Shown one piece after another: positions 51,595 to 61,552 of a DNA stretch of 64,000 nt (within the stretch, counting starts at the first letter, position 1; each line of letters opens with the position of its first letter). Both the position numbers and the translations under genes were made by a program. The notes beneath the pieces are model-generated. The model saw only the letters and a list, made by a program, of their open reading frames with translations, was not told the DNA's origin and made no database searches. Source of the stretch: an uncultured Opitutales bacterium (GTDB taxonomy: Bacteria; Verrucomicrobiota; Verrucomicrobiia; Opitutales; Intestinicryptomonadaceae); the NCBI GenBank assembly GCA_944389175.1, contig CALXLK010000002.1:163083-227082 (forward strand), given 5' to 3'.

Positions 51595-54357
51595 ATGAAA
51601 TCACCAAAAACGATGAAAAAATCCGCAACAAACAAGAAAAAGCCGGCTTCTTTGAAGTCGAAGAAATACACATACTGGTTTGGGGCGAGGACGGACGGCG
51701 ATGCCACAATGAGAAACCTGTTGGGCGGCAAAGGGGCCAATCTCGCCGAAATGGCGCGCATAGGGTTGCCCGTTCCTCCGGGATTTACAATAACAACGGA
51801 AGTCTGCACGTACTTTTACAACAACGGCAGAAAATATCCAGCCTCACTTGGGGTCGAGGTAAAGGCGGGCCTCGAGGCGGTTGAAAAGCAGATGGGGAAG
51901 AAGTTTGGCGACGCGCGGGATCCGCTTTTGTTCTCGGTGCGCAGCGGCGCCCGGGAGTCGATGCCTGGCATGATGGACACCATTTTAAACCTCGGCCTCA
52001 ACGACGACACCGTCGAGGGCTTGAGCGCAAAGACGGGGAATCCGCGTTTTGCGTGGGACTGCTACCGCAGGTTCATTCAGATGTACGGCGACGTGGTCAT
52101 GGGCGTGCACGCCCTCAGCGAGACGGAGCTCGAGCCTTTCCACGAAGCTATGGAAGGCCTCAAGAAAGAGGTCGGCAAGAAATTGGATACCGAGCTTTCC
52201 GTCGAGGATTTGCAGGAGCTTGTAAAGCGCTATAAAAAGCTCATAAAAGAGCGCGTCAAGAAAGAGTTCCCCCAGGATGTAAACGAACAGCTCTGGGGCG
52301 CAATTAGCGCCGTGTTCAATTCGTGGATGAACGAGCGGGCCATCATATACCGCCAGAAGTACAATATTCCCGCCGACTGGGGCACGGCCGTGAACGTGCA
52401 GACGATGGTATTCGGCAACAAGGGCCAGACTTCCGCCACGGGCGTGGCTTTCACGAGAGACCCCGCAAACGGCGCGAACGAATTTTACGGAGAGTACCTG
52501 ATAAACGCCCAGGGCGAGGACGTCGTTGCGGGTGTCAGGACTCCGAATAAAATTTCGGATTTGGCGAAGGAAATGCCGAAGGCCTACAAGCAGCTTTTGG
52601 AAATCCGTAAGAAGCTTGAAAAGCACTTCCGCGACATGCAGGACTTCGAGTTCACAATCGAGGAAAACAAGCTGTTCATGCTTCAGACGCGCAACGGCAA
52701 GCGCACGGGGCTCTCGGCGGTGCGAATCGCCGTGGAGATGAACAAAGAGCGCTTTATGAACGAAAAGGCGGCGCTGTTGAAGATACCGGCAGACTCGGTC
52801 TCGAGCCTGCTTGTCCCCGTGTTCGACTCGTCTGCGGTAAAGAAGGCTAAGGTTTTGACAAAGGGTCTGCCTGCAGGTCCCGGAGCCGCCAGCGGAATGG
52901 TGGTGTTTGCGGCTTCCCAGGCTGAGCTGCTAAACTCCCAGGGAAAGAAAGTCATTTTGTGCAGGGAGGAGACGTCGCCGGAGGATCTGCGCGGCATGAT
53001 TGCAGCAGAGGGCATTCTGACCTCGCGCGGCGGCGTGAGCTCGCACGCGGCTCTCGTGGCGCGCCAGATGGGCAAGGTTTGCATTTGCGCGGCCTCCGAG
53101 ATAGAGATGGACTACAACAAGCACGCGATGAAAATCGGGAACGTGCTCGTCAGGGAGGGCGATAGCATTTCCATCGACGGCACGACCGGCGAGGTGTTCC
53201 TCGGGGAAATAGAGACAGCTCCGAGCGAAGTCATAAGAGTGCTTTCGGGCAAGATGAAGCCGGGCAAGAGCTATACCTACCAGCTTTTCGACACAATAAT
53301 GAAGTGGGCCGACAAGTACAGAAAGCTTGGAATCCGCACAAACGCCGATACGCCCGAACAGGCCAAGATGGCCGTCAGCCTCGGCGCGGAGGGCATCGGC
53401 CTGTGCAGAACCGAGCACATGTTCTTCGAGGGCGACAGAATAGACGCCGTGCGCGAAATGATACTCGCCTCCGATACCGAGGCGCGCGAAGCCGCCCTCA
53501 AGAAGCTGCTGCCCTACCAGCGCAAGGACTTTGAGGGAATATTCAAGGCAATGCAGGGGCGCCCCGTCACGGTACGACTGCTCGATCCGCCGCTTCACGA
53601 ATTTTTGCCGCACGACAGCAACGCCAGGAACGCGCTTGCCGAAAAGATGAACGTCAGCCCCGAGGTTTTGGCCGCCAGGTGCAAGGCTTTGGAGGAGCAA
53701 AACCCGATGCTCGGGCACCGCGGTTGCCGCTTGGGCAACAGCTATCCGGAAATTACCCGCATGCAGGCGCGCGCCATATTTGAGGCCGCGGCCAATGTAA
53801 TGAAGGGCAAAAAAGGCACGAAGGTAAAGGTTGAGATTATGGTTCCGCTGGTGGGCTTTGTCCAGGAGCTTAAATTCCAGGCCTCGGTAATAAGGGAGAC
53901 GGCCGAAAAGGTGATGAAGGAAAAGAAAGTCAAGATCGACTACATGCTCGGCACCATGATTGAGGTTCCGCGCGGGGCTTTGACTGCCGACGAAATCGCC
54001 CAGGAGGCCGAATTCTTCAGCTTCGGCACAAACGACCTCACCCAGACGGGTCTTGGCATGAGCCGCGACGACAGCGGATCGTTCCTCGGCCGCTATAAGG
54101 AGCTCGATATTCTGCCGAAAAACCCCTTCGCTTCCATCGATGTCGACGGCATAGGCCAGTTGGTGAGAATGGGCACGCAGAAGGGCAGAAGCGCGAGGAA
54201 GAACTTAAAGTTGGGAGTCTGCGGCGAACACGGCGGCGATCCCGATTCGATAATGTTCTTCAACGACGTCGGATTGGATTACGTATCGTGCTCTCCGCCG
54301 CGCGTTCCCGTAGCCAGGCTAGCTGCGGCTCAGGCGGCTTTAAAGCAAGGCAAATAA
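51595..54357 (+). CDS. ppdK: Pyruvate, phosphate dikinase
   Basis: 920 residues against about 875 in Clostridium. A Lys-rich extension ([20 protein letters not shown]) precedes the nucleotide-binding domain at [24 protein letters not shown]. The phospho-His domain carries [18 protein letters not shown] (catalytic His). The PEP/pyruvate barrel ends with [19 protein letters not shown] and the catalytic Cys in [10 protein letters not shown]. It interconverts pyruvate, ATP and phosphate with PEP, AMP and pyrophosphate, serving glycolysis or gluconeogenesis. Start selection is by GGAA 5 bases upstream; ATG at 51613 is the alternative. A terminator follows 12 bases later. Confidence 0.96.
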   Translation: MKSPKTMKKSATNKKKPASLKSKKYTYWFGARTDGDATMRNLLGGKGANLAEMARIGLPVPPGFTITTEVCTYFYNNGRKYPASLGVEVKAGLEAVEKQMGKKFGDARDPLLFSVRSGARESMPGMMDTILNLGLNDDTVEGLSAKTGNPRFAWDCYRRFIQMYGDVVMGVHALSETELEPFHEAMEGLKKEVGKKLDTELSVEDLQELVKRYKKLIKERVKKEFPQDVNEQLWGAISAVFNSWMNERAIIYRQKYNIPADWGTAVNVQTMVFGNKGQTSATGVAFTRDPANGANEFYGEYLINAQGEDVVAGVRTPNKISDLAKEMPKAYKQLLEIRKKLEKHFRDMQDFEFTIEENKLFMLQTRNGKRTGLSAVRIAVEMNKERFMNEKAALLKIPADSVSSLLVPVFDSSAVKKAKVLTKGLPAGPGAASGMVVFAASQAELLNSQGKKVILCREETSPEDLRGMIAAEGILTSRGGVSSHAALVARQMGKVCICAASEIEMDYNKHAMKIGNVLVREGDSISIDGTTGEVFLGEIETAPSEVIRVLSGKMKPGKSYTYQLFDTIMKWADKYRKLGIRTNADTPEQAKMAVSLGAEGIGLCRTEHMFFEGDRIDAVREMILASDTEAREAALKKLLPYQRKDFEGIFKAMQGRPVTVRLLDPPLHEFLPHDSNARNALAEKMNVSPEVLAARCKALEEQNPMLGHRGCRLGNSYPEITRMQARAIFEAAANVMKGKKGTKVKVEIMVPLVGFVQELKFQASVIRETAEKVMKEKKVKIDYMLGTMIEVPRGALTADEIAQEAEFFSFGTNDLTQTGLGMSRDDSGSFLGRYKELDILPKNPFASIDVDGIGQLVRMGTQKGRSARKNLKLGVCGEHGGDPDSIMFFNDVGLDYVSCSPPRVPVARLAAAQAALKQGK

Positions 54358-54368
54358 CATTCTTGGTT

Positions 54369-54403
54369 CAGGGCGGAAGCTGTTTTTCCGCCCTGTTTTT
54401 TTT
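54369..54403 (+). terminator. Intrinsic terminator after ppdK
   Basis: Ten-bp stem CAGGGCGGAA / TTCCGCCCTG, 7-base loop, eight T. Confidence 0.92.
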
Positions 54404-54557
54404 GTGTATTTTTGACATTAATGCCGTCAATTTTTAAGTAGGGCCGATTCGGTCGATATAAAATAGTTGACAGATTTTTATGCGGCGGTTAACTGACCCT
54501 AATTTTACGACCGCATACAAAAACATCGAACGATCTCCTTGTAAGAAGGGAACTTTT

Positions 54558-55847
54558 ATGCTAAAATACATAGCCATATCGGCGCTTGCGCTATTGTGCG
54601 CATGCACGCAAAAAGACCAGAAAAAACACATGTCGATTCCGCCTACACCGGCTCAACTGGTGCAGGCCCAGGCCGGAGACGTTCGCGAGTATATCTCTAC
54701 AATGGGCACTACGGCTTCGCTGAACAGCGTAAACATAGTACCGGAAGTTTCAGGCAAAATAGTATCCATAAATTTCGAGCAGGGCGCGAGGGTGAAGAAA
54801 GGCGACGTTTTGGCCGTCATAGACCAGCGTCCTTACAAAGCGGCGTTAATGCAGGCTCAGGGAACGCTCTTGCAGGCCCAAGCGCAGCTTAAAATCGACG
54901 AATTGTCCGTCGAGCGCAACAGGAAACTAGCCAAGGACGGCTACGTCGACAAGCAGACTTTCGACGCGTTGATTGCAAAAGTGGAAGTTGACAAAGGCGT
55001 TGTCGAGGCCGCAAAAGCGGCGTTGGAGACTGCCCAGATAAACCTCGACTGGTGTTCGGTCAAGGCGCCCGTCGACGGAAAGGCCGGCTTTTACAACACT
55101 AATTTGGGAAATTTCGTGGCCGCAGGCTCGACTGTGCTGACGACAATCGAAAACGTCGACGAGCTCTACGTCGATTTCGTCGTTCCCTCCCAGAGGCTTT
55201 TTGACGTCATGCAGGTTATGAACAAAAACGGCGGAAAGATAGAAGTCGACGTATCCTACATCGAGGACGACTACTCCGCCAAGCGCACGCGCAAGGCTTC
55301 GGTTGAGACGGTTCTAAATAAAATAAGGTACGAATCTGGCACTGCGGTTCTAAGGGGCAGGCTCGGCAATTCCGACGGCATGTTCTGGCCGAACCAGCCG
55401 GTTATGGTAAAGGTAAACCTTGAAAAAATAGACGGTTCGGTATTGGTGCCGGATATTTGCGTGCAGCTGAATGCTCTCGGGCCGTACGTGTACGTCGCCT
55501 CTCCAGTAAAAGACGGCGTGTATAAAATTTCAATGAGGCAAGTCCAAAAGGGCCAGCTCTTCGGGGATATGCGCGCAATAAGGGGCGTCGAGCCCGGCGC
55601 ACAGGTCGTCTTGCGGGTAAGCCAGTTGCGCCTCCAGGCGGGACCTTTTGTCTATGCAACGACGCAAAACGGCGAAATTATCGGCGCCGACGGCAAGCTT
55701 GTGACTACGCGCGAGGGCATGGCGGCTTTTATGGCAAAGGCCGCATCGGTCGCCGACGAACTCAGAGCCCAGGCGATGCGGCAGAGCCAAAAGCCGTCTT
55801 CGCCAACTGCCGATAAAAACGCCGGCAGCGGCGCCGCGCAAAAATAA
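54558..55847 (+). CDS. RND efflux periplasmic adaptor (MFP) lipoprotein
   Basis: 429 residues from the ATG at 54558, with AAGGGA about 8 bases upstream; the frame is open 26 codons further up but without a signal. MLKYIAISALALLCAC is a lipoprotein signal. Domains in order are lipoyl (KGDVLAVIDQRPYKAALMQA), alpha-hairpin (QGTLLQAQAQLKIDEL), lipoyl and beta-barrel with a CSVKAPVDGKAG segment, and a C-terminal membrane-proximal part. It bridges the inner-membrane pump to the outer-membrane channel. A Gln/Ser/Ala-rich tail of about 30 residues ends it. RND genes follow. Confidence 0.92.
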   Translation: MLKYIAISALALLCACTQKDQKKHMSIPPTPAQLVQAQAGDVREYISTMGTTASLNSVNIVPEVSGKIVSINFEQGARVKKGDVLAVIDQRPYKAALMQAQGTLLQAQAQLKIDELSVERNRKLAKDGYVDKQTFDALIAKVEVDKGVVEAAKAALETAQINLDWCSVKAPVDGKAGFYNTNLGNFVAAGSTVLTTIENVDELYVDFVVPSQRLFDVMQVMNKNGGKIEVDVSYIEDDYSAKRTRKASVETVLNKIRYESGTAVLRGRLGNSDGMFWPNQPVMVKVNLEKIDGSVLVPDICVQLNALGPYVYVASPVKDGVYKISMRQVQKGQLFGDMRAIRGVEPGAQVVLRVSQLRLQAGPFVYATTQNGEIIGADGKLVTTREGMAAFMAKAASVADELRAQAMRQSQKPSSPTADKNAGSGAAQK

Positions 55848-55867
55848 ATTTAGCGATCGGATTTTAT

Positions 55868-58800
55868 ATGTCTGAAGAAAATAAAGACAAAGGCCAAGTT
55901 CGCGGATACGGTTCGCTCTCCGACATTTTCATAAACCGCCCGGTCATGACTGTGTTGCTCTCGCTCGCGGCGGCCTTCTTTGGCATATTTGCGTACTTGC
56001 AAATGCCGGTAAACGACCTTCCCGGAGTCAACTACCCGGTAATTCAAGTCAGCGTCAGCTACCCAGGAGCCGACCCGACTGTCATGGCCTCAAATGTGGC
56101 CTCGCCGCTCGAGCAGCAGTTTATGCAGATCTCCGGCATAGAAATGATAACCAGCCGCAATTCATTCGGCGCGACCTCCCTTATCTTGCAGTTTTCCCTA
56201 AACAAAGATATAGACGCCGCCGCCACCGACGTTCAAAGCGCAATCCAGAGGGCAATGGGCAACTTGCCTTCCGACTTGCCATCTCCTCCGTCGTTTACAA
56301 AAAACAATCCAAACGACGAGCCCATATACATAGCCATGGTTGTCTCAAACGGCATTTCTCAGGGCAACCTCTACGATTACGCTTTTTCCGAAGTCGGCCA
56401 GCAGCTGAACATGGTCGAGGGCGTTTCCAACGTCGACATATACGCCTCTCCGCGTTCCGTCCGCATCGAGGTGGACCCAAAAAAGCTTTACAACCTCGGC
56501 TACACTATGACCCAGTTAAAGGGGGCTCTGGCTTCGTCCACGAACATGATTGGCACCGGCAACTTGCAGGGCCCGACTTCCCAGTTCGTCCTATTCCCCG
56601 ACACCCAGCTTTCAAGGGCCGAGGATTATGACAATCTGGTCGTAGGTTTTAAAAACGGCGCTCCGATCTTTCTGCGCGATATCGCAAAGGCCGTTAATTC
56701 CGTTCAGTATGACACACTTAATTTTTCGTTTTTTGTAAAGAGCAAAAAATACGATAAGACATACTCGGCCATAGCAATGGGCCTGCGCAAGCGCGCCGAC
56801 GCGAACGCGGTGACGACCGTGGCAAAAATAAAGCAGAAGATGCAAAAATTCAGGGAGGAGCTGCCTGAATCGATAGAGATTATAGAGTTCTACGACGGTT
56901 CAAAGCTAATCATATCAAACATAGACGACGTCAAGGAAACCATAGTAATAGCCTTCGTGCTCGTAGTAGTAGTGATATTCGGCTTTCTCGGGCGCTTTAG
57001 GGACACGCTCATACCGACTCTCGCGCTGCCGTTTTCGGTGCTGCTGACGTTTATATTCATGTATTTCTTCGGCTTTTCAATTAACAATCTATCGTTGATG
57101 GGGCTGACGATGGCCATAGGCTTTCTCGTCGACGACGCGATTGTCTTTCTCGAAAATACCGTCAGGCGCATGGAGGATTTTGGCGAGTCGCCCAGAATAG
57201 CCACATACAAGTCGGCGAAGGAAATATCGTTTACGATATTGAGCATGACTCTCTCTCTGGCCGCGGTGTTTATACCGCTGGTTTTTATGAGCGGAATAAT
57301 GGGGCGCGTATTCAAAGAGTTTTCGGTGACGATAATAGTGGCGACGGTGATGTCGGGCGTTGTAAGCCTTACGCTTACGCCCATGATGTGTTCGCGCGTA
57401 TTGCAAAAGCGCTCCAAAGATCCCGCGGAAAAGACGCGCATTGAGCGCATGGCAAACGCCGTCGAGGGGCTTTTTCTAAAATTCTACTCGCCGACGCTGA
57501 AATGGATGCTGCGCCAGAATTTGCTCGCGCTTGTAATAGTTGGCCTGTGCTTGTACGGATTGTACTTCTTCGGCAAGAGGCTTCCGCAGATATTTTTCCC
57601 AATAGGCGATAGCGGCTTTATGCAGGGCGTCTTCATAACAAACACAAAGTCTTCGCCCCTCGAGGTGGGCGAGGCCCAGGACAGGGTGGCCGACATAATA
57701 AAGACGACGCCCGGAGTGAACAATTTCATACTCGTATCCGGCGTATCGCAATTTATCAACCAGAATATGGGCTTTGGCTTCGTGATTCTCGAGGACAAGA
57801 GCAAGAGGCCGCCGATAGCCGAGGTTGCAAACATGATAAACCAGCGGGTTGCGCTTCTGCCGGGCGTAATATCGGCGTTCCAGCCCCAGCCCACCCTAGA
57901 GATATCCACGGGAGCGACAAGCACCCAGCAGGGCAAATACGCCTATGCTATGATGTCCATGAACCAGGACGAGCTCTACGGCGCCGCGCAAAAACTCATG
58001 GACAAGTTCTCTTCAAGGCGCGATTATTTTTCAAATGTTCAGACCGACTTGTATTTGGACAATCCGCAGGTAACGCTGGCCCCTTACAGGCAGAAGGCCG
58101 TTATGATAGGATTGTCGGCGGGAAATTATTCCAACGTCTTTAAGGACGCGTACGCCAAGCTGTATTACTACCTGGTGAAATCTCCCTTCCAGCAGTATTG
58201 GTCTATAATGGAGGCAAACTTTAAAAACCGCTCCTATGAGGAGAATTTGAACAATTTGAGCTTTTCCCAGGATTCGACGCTCACGTCGGGGCTGCCCGTT
58301 ACAACGCTCTCGGGCGGCGGGGCGGAGCCCAATCCGGCGTTTTCGCTTTCGGATCTGATACCATTTGCAAGCATATCCACCACGCGGGAGGAGCTCGCCC
58401 CCATAGCAATCAACCACATAGACAACTTTCCGTCTGTGACGCTCTTTTTCGACCTTCAGGACGGCGTTGCAATAGGCGATGTCGTCAATTGGGTAAACAA
58501 AGAGGCCCCGCAAATATTGCCAAGCAGCGTCTCCGGCAGGTTTGTAGGAGAGGCGGTAACCTTCCGCCAGACGATGGACAGCTTGATGCTTCTAATAGGC
58601 GTTGCCGTGTTTGTGATGTATGTAATATTGGGCATATTGTACGAGAGCTACATACACCCGCTTACTGTTCTTTCGGCCTTGCCTATTGCCGTGGTAGGCG
58701 GTTTGGGCAGCCTGTGGCTGTGCGGAATGGAGCTTTCCATATATTCGGCGATAGGCATTTTCATGCTCATGGGCATAGTTAAGAAAAACGGAATTATGAT

Positions 58801-59131
58801 GATAGACTTTGCAATTATGCGCGAGGCGGGCGGCCTCAAGCCGGCCGAGGCCGTGCACGAGGCCTGCATGGAGCGCTTTCGCCCGATTATCATGACGACG
58901 TTCGCCGCGTTTATGGGCATGCTGCCCATTGCGTTGGGTTGGGGAAAGGCCGACGCCGAAAGCAGAATCCCCCTGGGCGTCGTGGTGGTCGGCGGACTTA
59001 TATTCTCGCAGGTGGTAACGCTGTACGTTACGCCCGTTATATACCTGTGGTTTGACTGGCTGCAGCGCAATGTCCTTGATAAAATACCGTTCTTTGCCCG
59101 CGGCGAAGTCTCCAACGAATCTGTCCAATAG
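55868..59131 (+). CDS. RND family multidrug efflux permease (AcrB/MdtB-like)
   Basis: 1087 residues, slightly above AcrB (1049). It has N-terminal RPVMTVLLSLAAAFFGIFAYL (TM1), the proton-relay Asp pair in FLVDDAIVFLEN (TM4) and Lys in IVKKNGIMMIDFA (TM10), and PGADPTVMASNVASPLEQ in the porter domain. It exports amphiphilic drugs, dyes or lipids with proton import as a trimer. A short Ser/Gly-rich loop (about 806-820: LTSGLPVTTLSGGGAEPNP) may be a small insertion of the periplasmic domain. Gene starts 20 bases after the adaptor, before the channel. Confidence 0.94.
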   Translation: MSEENKDKGQVRGYGSLSDIFINRPVMTVLLSLAAAFFGIFAYLQMPVNDLPGVNYPVIQVSVSYPGADPTVMASNVASPLEQQFMQISGIEMITSRNSFGATSLILQFSLNKDIDAAATDVQSAIQRAMGNLPSDLPSPPSFTKNNPNDEPIYIAMVVSNGISQGNLYDYAFSEVGQQLNMVEGVSNVDIYASPRSVRIEVDPKKLYNLGYTMTQLKGALASSTNMIGTGNLQGPTSQFVLFPDTQLSRAEDYDNLVVGFKNGAPIFLRDIAKAVNSVQYDTLNFSFFVKSKKYDKTYSAIAMGLRKRADANAVTTVAKIKQKMQKFREELPESIEIIEFYDGSKLIISNIDDVKETIVIAFVLVVVVIFGFLGRFRDTLIPTLALPFSVLLTFIFMYFFGFSINNLSLMGLTMAIGFLVDDAIVFLENTVRRMEDFGESPRIATYKSAKEISFTILSMTLSLAAVFIPLVFMSGIMGRVFKEFSVTIIVATVMSGVVSLTLTPMMCSRVLQKRSKDPAEKTRIERMANAVEGLFLKFYSPTLKWMLRQNLLALVIVGLCLYGLYFFGKRLPQIFFPIGDSGFMQGVFITNTKSSPLEVGEAQDRVADIIKTTPGVNNFILVSGVSQFINQNMGFGFVILEDKSKRPPIAEVANMINQRVALLPGVISAFQPQPTLEISTGATSTQQGKYAYAMMSMNQDELYGAAQKLMDKFSSRRDYFSNVQTDLYLDNPQVTLAPYRQKAVMIGLSAGNYSNVFKDAYAKLYYYLVKSPFQQYWSIMEANFKNRSYEENLNNLSFSQDSTLTSGLPVTTLSGGGAEPNPAFSLSDLIPFASISTTREELAPIAINHIDNFPSVTLFFDLQDGVAIGDVVNWVNKEAPQILPSSVSGRFVGEAVTFRQTMDSLMLLIGVAVFVMYVILGILYESYIHPLTVLSALPIAVVGGLGSLWLCGMELSIYSAIGIFMLMGIVKKNGIMMIDFAIMREAGGLKPAEAVHEACMERFRPIIMTTFAAFMGMLPIALGWGKADAESRIPLGVVVVGGLIFSQVVTLYVTPVIYLWFDWLQRNVLDKIPFFARGEVSNESVQ

Positions 59132-59144
59132 GAGGATTGAAACG

Positions 59145-60674
59145 ATGAAAAAAATCTTGATTATTTGCACCGGCGCCGTTTCGGCCCTCTTGGGCGCTTG
59201 CGTGAACGTCGACAAGGAGACTGCCGAAAAGCCTTTCGTTTATTGGAAGGCCCCGGAAGAGGCAATCCCGCAAAAGACCGTAGCCCCCGAGGATATTACA
59301 GACGATAAAATTTTGCGCGACGGCCAAAAGGCAAAACCCGAAAAACTTTTTGTCAGGGCAAACGACAAGGTTGCAGCCGGCGAGCGGCTCGACATTGCCG
59401 ACATCATCGACGTAGCCCTTGAAAACAACCAGACTACGCGCATATATTGGTTCCAGGCCAAGTCTTACGCCGCGGCGGTCGGCAAAGCGCAGTCCTCGTA
59501 TTATCCGCAGGTGTCGGTTTCGGGAGAGGTGTATAGGTCAACGACGAGGTCCAGCCTCGGTTACGGCGGTCCATTTCTTAGCGTTGGACGCTATTACGAG
59601 ACGGGGTTTGGCCCGTCGGCCCAGATAAACTGGCTCTTGTGCGATTTCGGCGCAAGGTCCTCCAAAGTGGAGTCGGCAAGGCAGGCTTTGTATGCGGCAA
59701 ATTTTGAGTACAACCGCGCCATTCAGGAGGTCGTGCTAAACGTCAATATAGCCTACTATTCGCTCTTTGAGGCCTTTGGGAGCGTCAAGGCGGCCAAACT
59801 GAGCGTCGACGACGCCCGCACGGCTTACGAGGCGGCAAATGAGCGCTATAAATCGGGCGTAGGCAACAAGCCCGACATGCTAAATGCCCTCGCAAACTTA
59901 AAGACGGCCGAATTTTCCCTCGAGAGCGCGCGCTCGTCGGTGGAGACGGCAAGGGCGAATTTGGCGCTTGCAATGGGAATTAGGGTAAATCAAAAGCTCA
60001 ATATAGACGAGAATCTGAGCCCGTGCCCTTGCCAAGAGGCCGAACAGACCATAGAAACGCTGGTGGCCTCGGCATTTAGAGCCCGGCAGGATTTATTGGC
60101 CTCGTACGCTCTGCTAAAAAAGACCCAGTACGATGAAGAGGCCGCCCGCCGCAGCTTTTTGCCGCAAATTTCCGCCGCCGCGCAGGGCTCTCTTACCGAC
60201 TATACCCAGCATGGGCGTTCTACGCAGGACAATCTGCAGGTAGGCATTGGCATATCTTGGAGCATATTTGAGGGATTTGCCCGCAAGTACGATCTCATTT
60301 CCGCGCAGGCTGCGCGCAGAGCCCAGGCCCAGACGCTCAAACAGACTCAAATTCAGATTGTCGCCGATATCTGGAGCGCATACTATCTCTACAAGAGCTC
60401 GCTCAAGCAGCTTGCAAGCGCCCGCGCCGCGGTGGAGGCAAATAACGAGGCCTACTTGGCTGTTAAAACGGGCTATGAGAACGGGGTAAATTCCATAACG
60501 GATTTCCTAAACGCACAGAACAGGCTCGCCAGCGCCAGGCAGCAGGAAGTGACGGCTCTATCGACGGTCTCCACTTCGGTCGCAAAATTGGCGTACGCCA
60601 CAGGAGCGCTTTCAGCCGATTCCGAAAAAATGGGGATTATTCCGACGATTCCCGGAGAAAAGTCGCAGAACTAG
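59145..60674 (+). CDS. TolC-like outer-membrane efflux channel, lipoprotein
   Basis: 509 residues from ATG 59145, with a good AGGAGG 9 bases upstream; the same frame is open 31 codons further up inside the permease gene. The lipoprotein signal MKKILIICTGAVSALLGAC has lipobox LLGAC. Two OEP repeats follow, about 80-285 (IIDVALENNQTTRIYWFQAK) and 295-495, rich in Ala/Gln/Glu helices (YEAANERYKSGVGNKPDML). It forms the outer-membrane duct for the RND pump. It completes a tripartite operon with a terminator 22 bases past the stop. Confidence 0.9.
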   Translation: MKKILIICTGAVSALLGACVNVDKETAEKPFVYWKAPEEAIPQKTVAPEDITDDKILRDGQKAKPEKLFVRANDKVAAGERLDIADIIDVALENNQTTRIYWFQAKSYAAAVGKAQSSYYPQVSVSGEVYRSTTRSSLGYGGPFLSVGRYYETGFGPSAQINWLLCDFGARSSKVESARQALYAANFEYNRAIQEVVLNVNIAYYSLFEAFGSVKAAKLSVDDARTAYEAANERYKSGVGNKPDMLNALANLKTAEFSLESARSSVETARANLALAMGIRVNQKLNIDENLSPCPCQEAEQTIETLVASAFRARQDLLASYALLKKTQYDEEAARRSFLPQISAAAQGSLTDYTQHGRSTQDNLQVGIGISWSIFEGFARKYDLISAQAARRAQAQTLKQTQIQIVADIWSAYYLYKSSLKQLASARAAVEANNEAYLAVKTGYENGVNSITDFLNAQNRLASARQQEVTALSTVSTSVAKLAYATGALSADSEKMGIIPTIPGEKSQN

Positions 60675-60696
60675 CCGAGTATGGCGCGAAGACTTT

Positions 60697-60722
60697 AAAC
60701 GGCCGTATGGCCGTTTTTTTTT
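60697..60722 (+). terminator. Intrinsic terminator of the RND operon
   Basis: Eight-bp stem AAACGGCC / GGCCGTTT with loop GTAT, then T run. Confidence 0.88.
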
Positions 60723-60896
60723 CGGTAGCCCGCCTTGCAAGTAGCGGCATTTTTTTGCGCTTTCGTTCGGGAGAGCCTCTGGGGCGGGCAGGGGCGCAGT
60801 CGCATAAAGTCGCGCAAGGCTCCCGCGCGCGCATAGTTGAATTGCCCAATCAGGCGGCGCAACTTTTATTTTCGGGGAGAAAAGGAAAAAAAACGA

Positions 60897-61469
60897 TTAT
60901 TTGCGCCTCTTAAAGCGCCGCCTTTTTTCGGATATCCGGTTTTTATATATTCTTACTATGTGCTTTACCGTTTCGGATATCTCGGGGTCGGTCGCGATTG
61001 CAACCCCGCTTTTCATGTAGTAGGGATGGCGCTCTTTCAAGAGCGTCTTTATGCGTTCAAGCGGGTTTGGAGTATTAAGCAGCGGGCGCTTGTCGTTTTT
61101 TGAAACGCGCTCTAAAATCACTTCGGGCGGGGTAAACAATACTATGGATACTCCCTTCGATTTCACCAGTTCCGGCATTCCCTGGCGGCATGCAAGCCCC
61201 CCGCCGCACGATATGACACAGCCTTCGTCGGGATGTCCGCTTTCTATAAATTCGCGCTCCATCTCCCTGAATTTTTCCTCGCCGAATCTTTCGAAGATGT
61301 CTTTTATAGACATAGAGTACTTTTTTTCTATTTCTTCGTCGGAATCAAGAAACTTAAAATTTAGAGCTTGAGCGAGCTTCTTGCCCACAGACGTCTTCCC
61401 CGTCCCCATAAATCCAAGGAGATAAATGTTGGGCTTTTTTGGTCTGGGATTTTGCGTCTGTTGCGGCAT
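60897..61469 (-). CDS. aroK: Shikimate kinase
   Basis: 190 residues. A Pro/Gln-rich N-terminal stretch (MPQQTQNPRPKKPN) precedes P-loop LLGFMGTGKTSVGKK. Substrate-binding segments are DSDEEIEKK (Asp), FREMEREF and SCGGGLA (shikimate site), and the lid NDKRPLL. It phosphorylates shikimate in chorismate synthesis in the cytoplasm. It is transcribed divergently from the beta-helix gene, from an 83-base intergenic region. The C-terminal end is basic (RRRFKRRK). Confidence 0.95.
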   Translation of the reverse strand: MPQQTQNPRPKKPNIYLLGFMGTGKTSVGKKLAQALNFKFLDSDEEIEKKYSMSIKDIFERFGEEKFREMEREFIESGHPDEGCVISCGGGLACRQGMPELVKSKGVSIVLFTPPEVILERVSKNDKRPLLNTPNPLERIKTLLKERHPYYMKSGVAIATDPEISETVKHIVRIYKNRISEKRRRFKRRK

Positions 61470-61552
61470 GACCTTTATTCATCTAACTTGGGTGTGCCTT
61501 TGCAAGCATTTTTTTCCTTGCGGGCAATATGCGGTTTTGATAGACATCAGCT

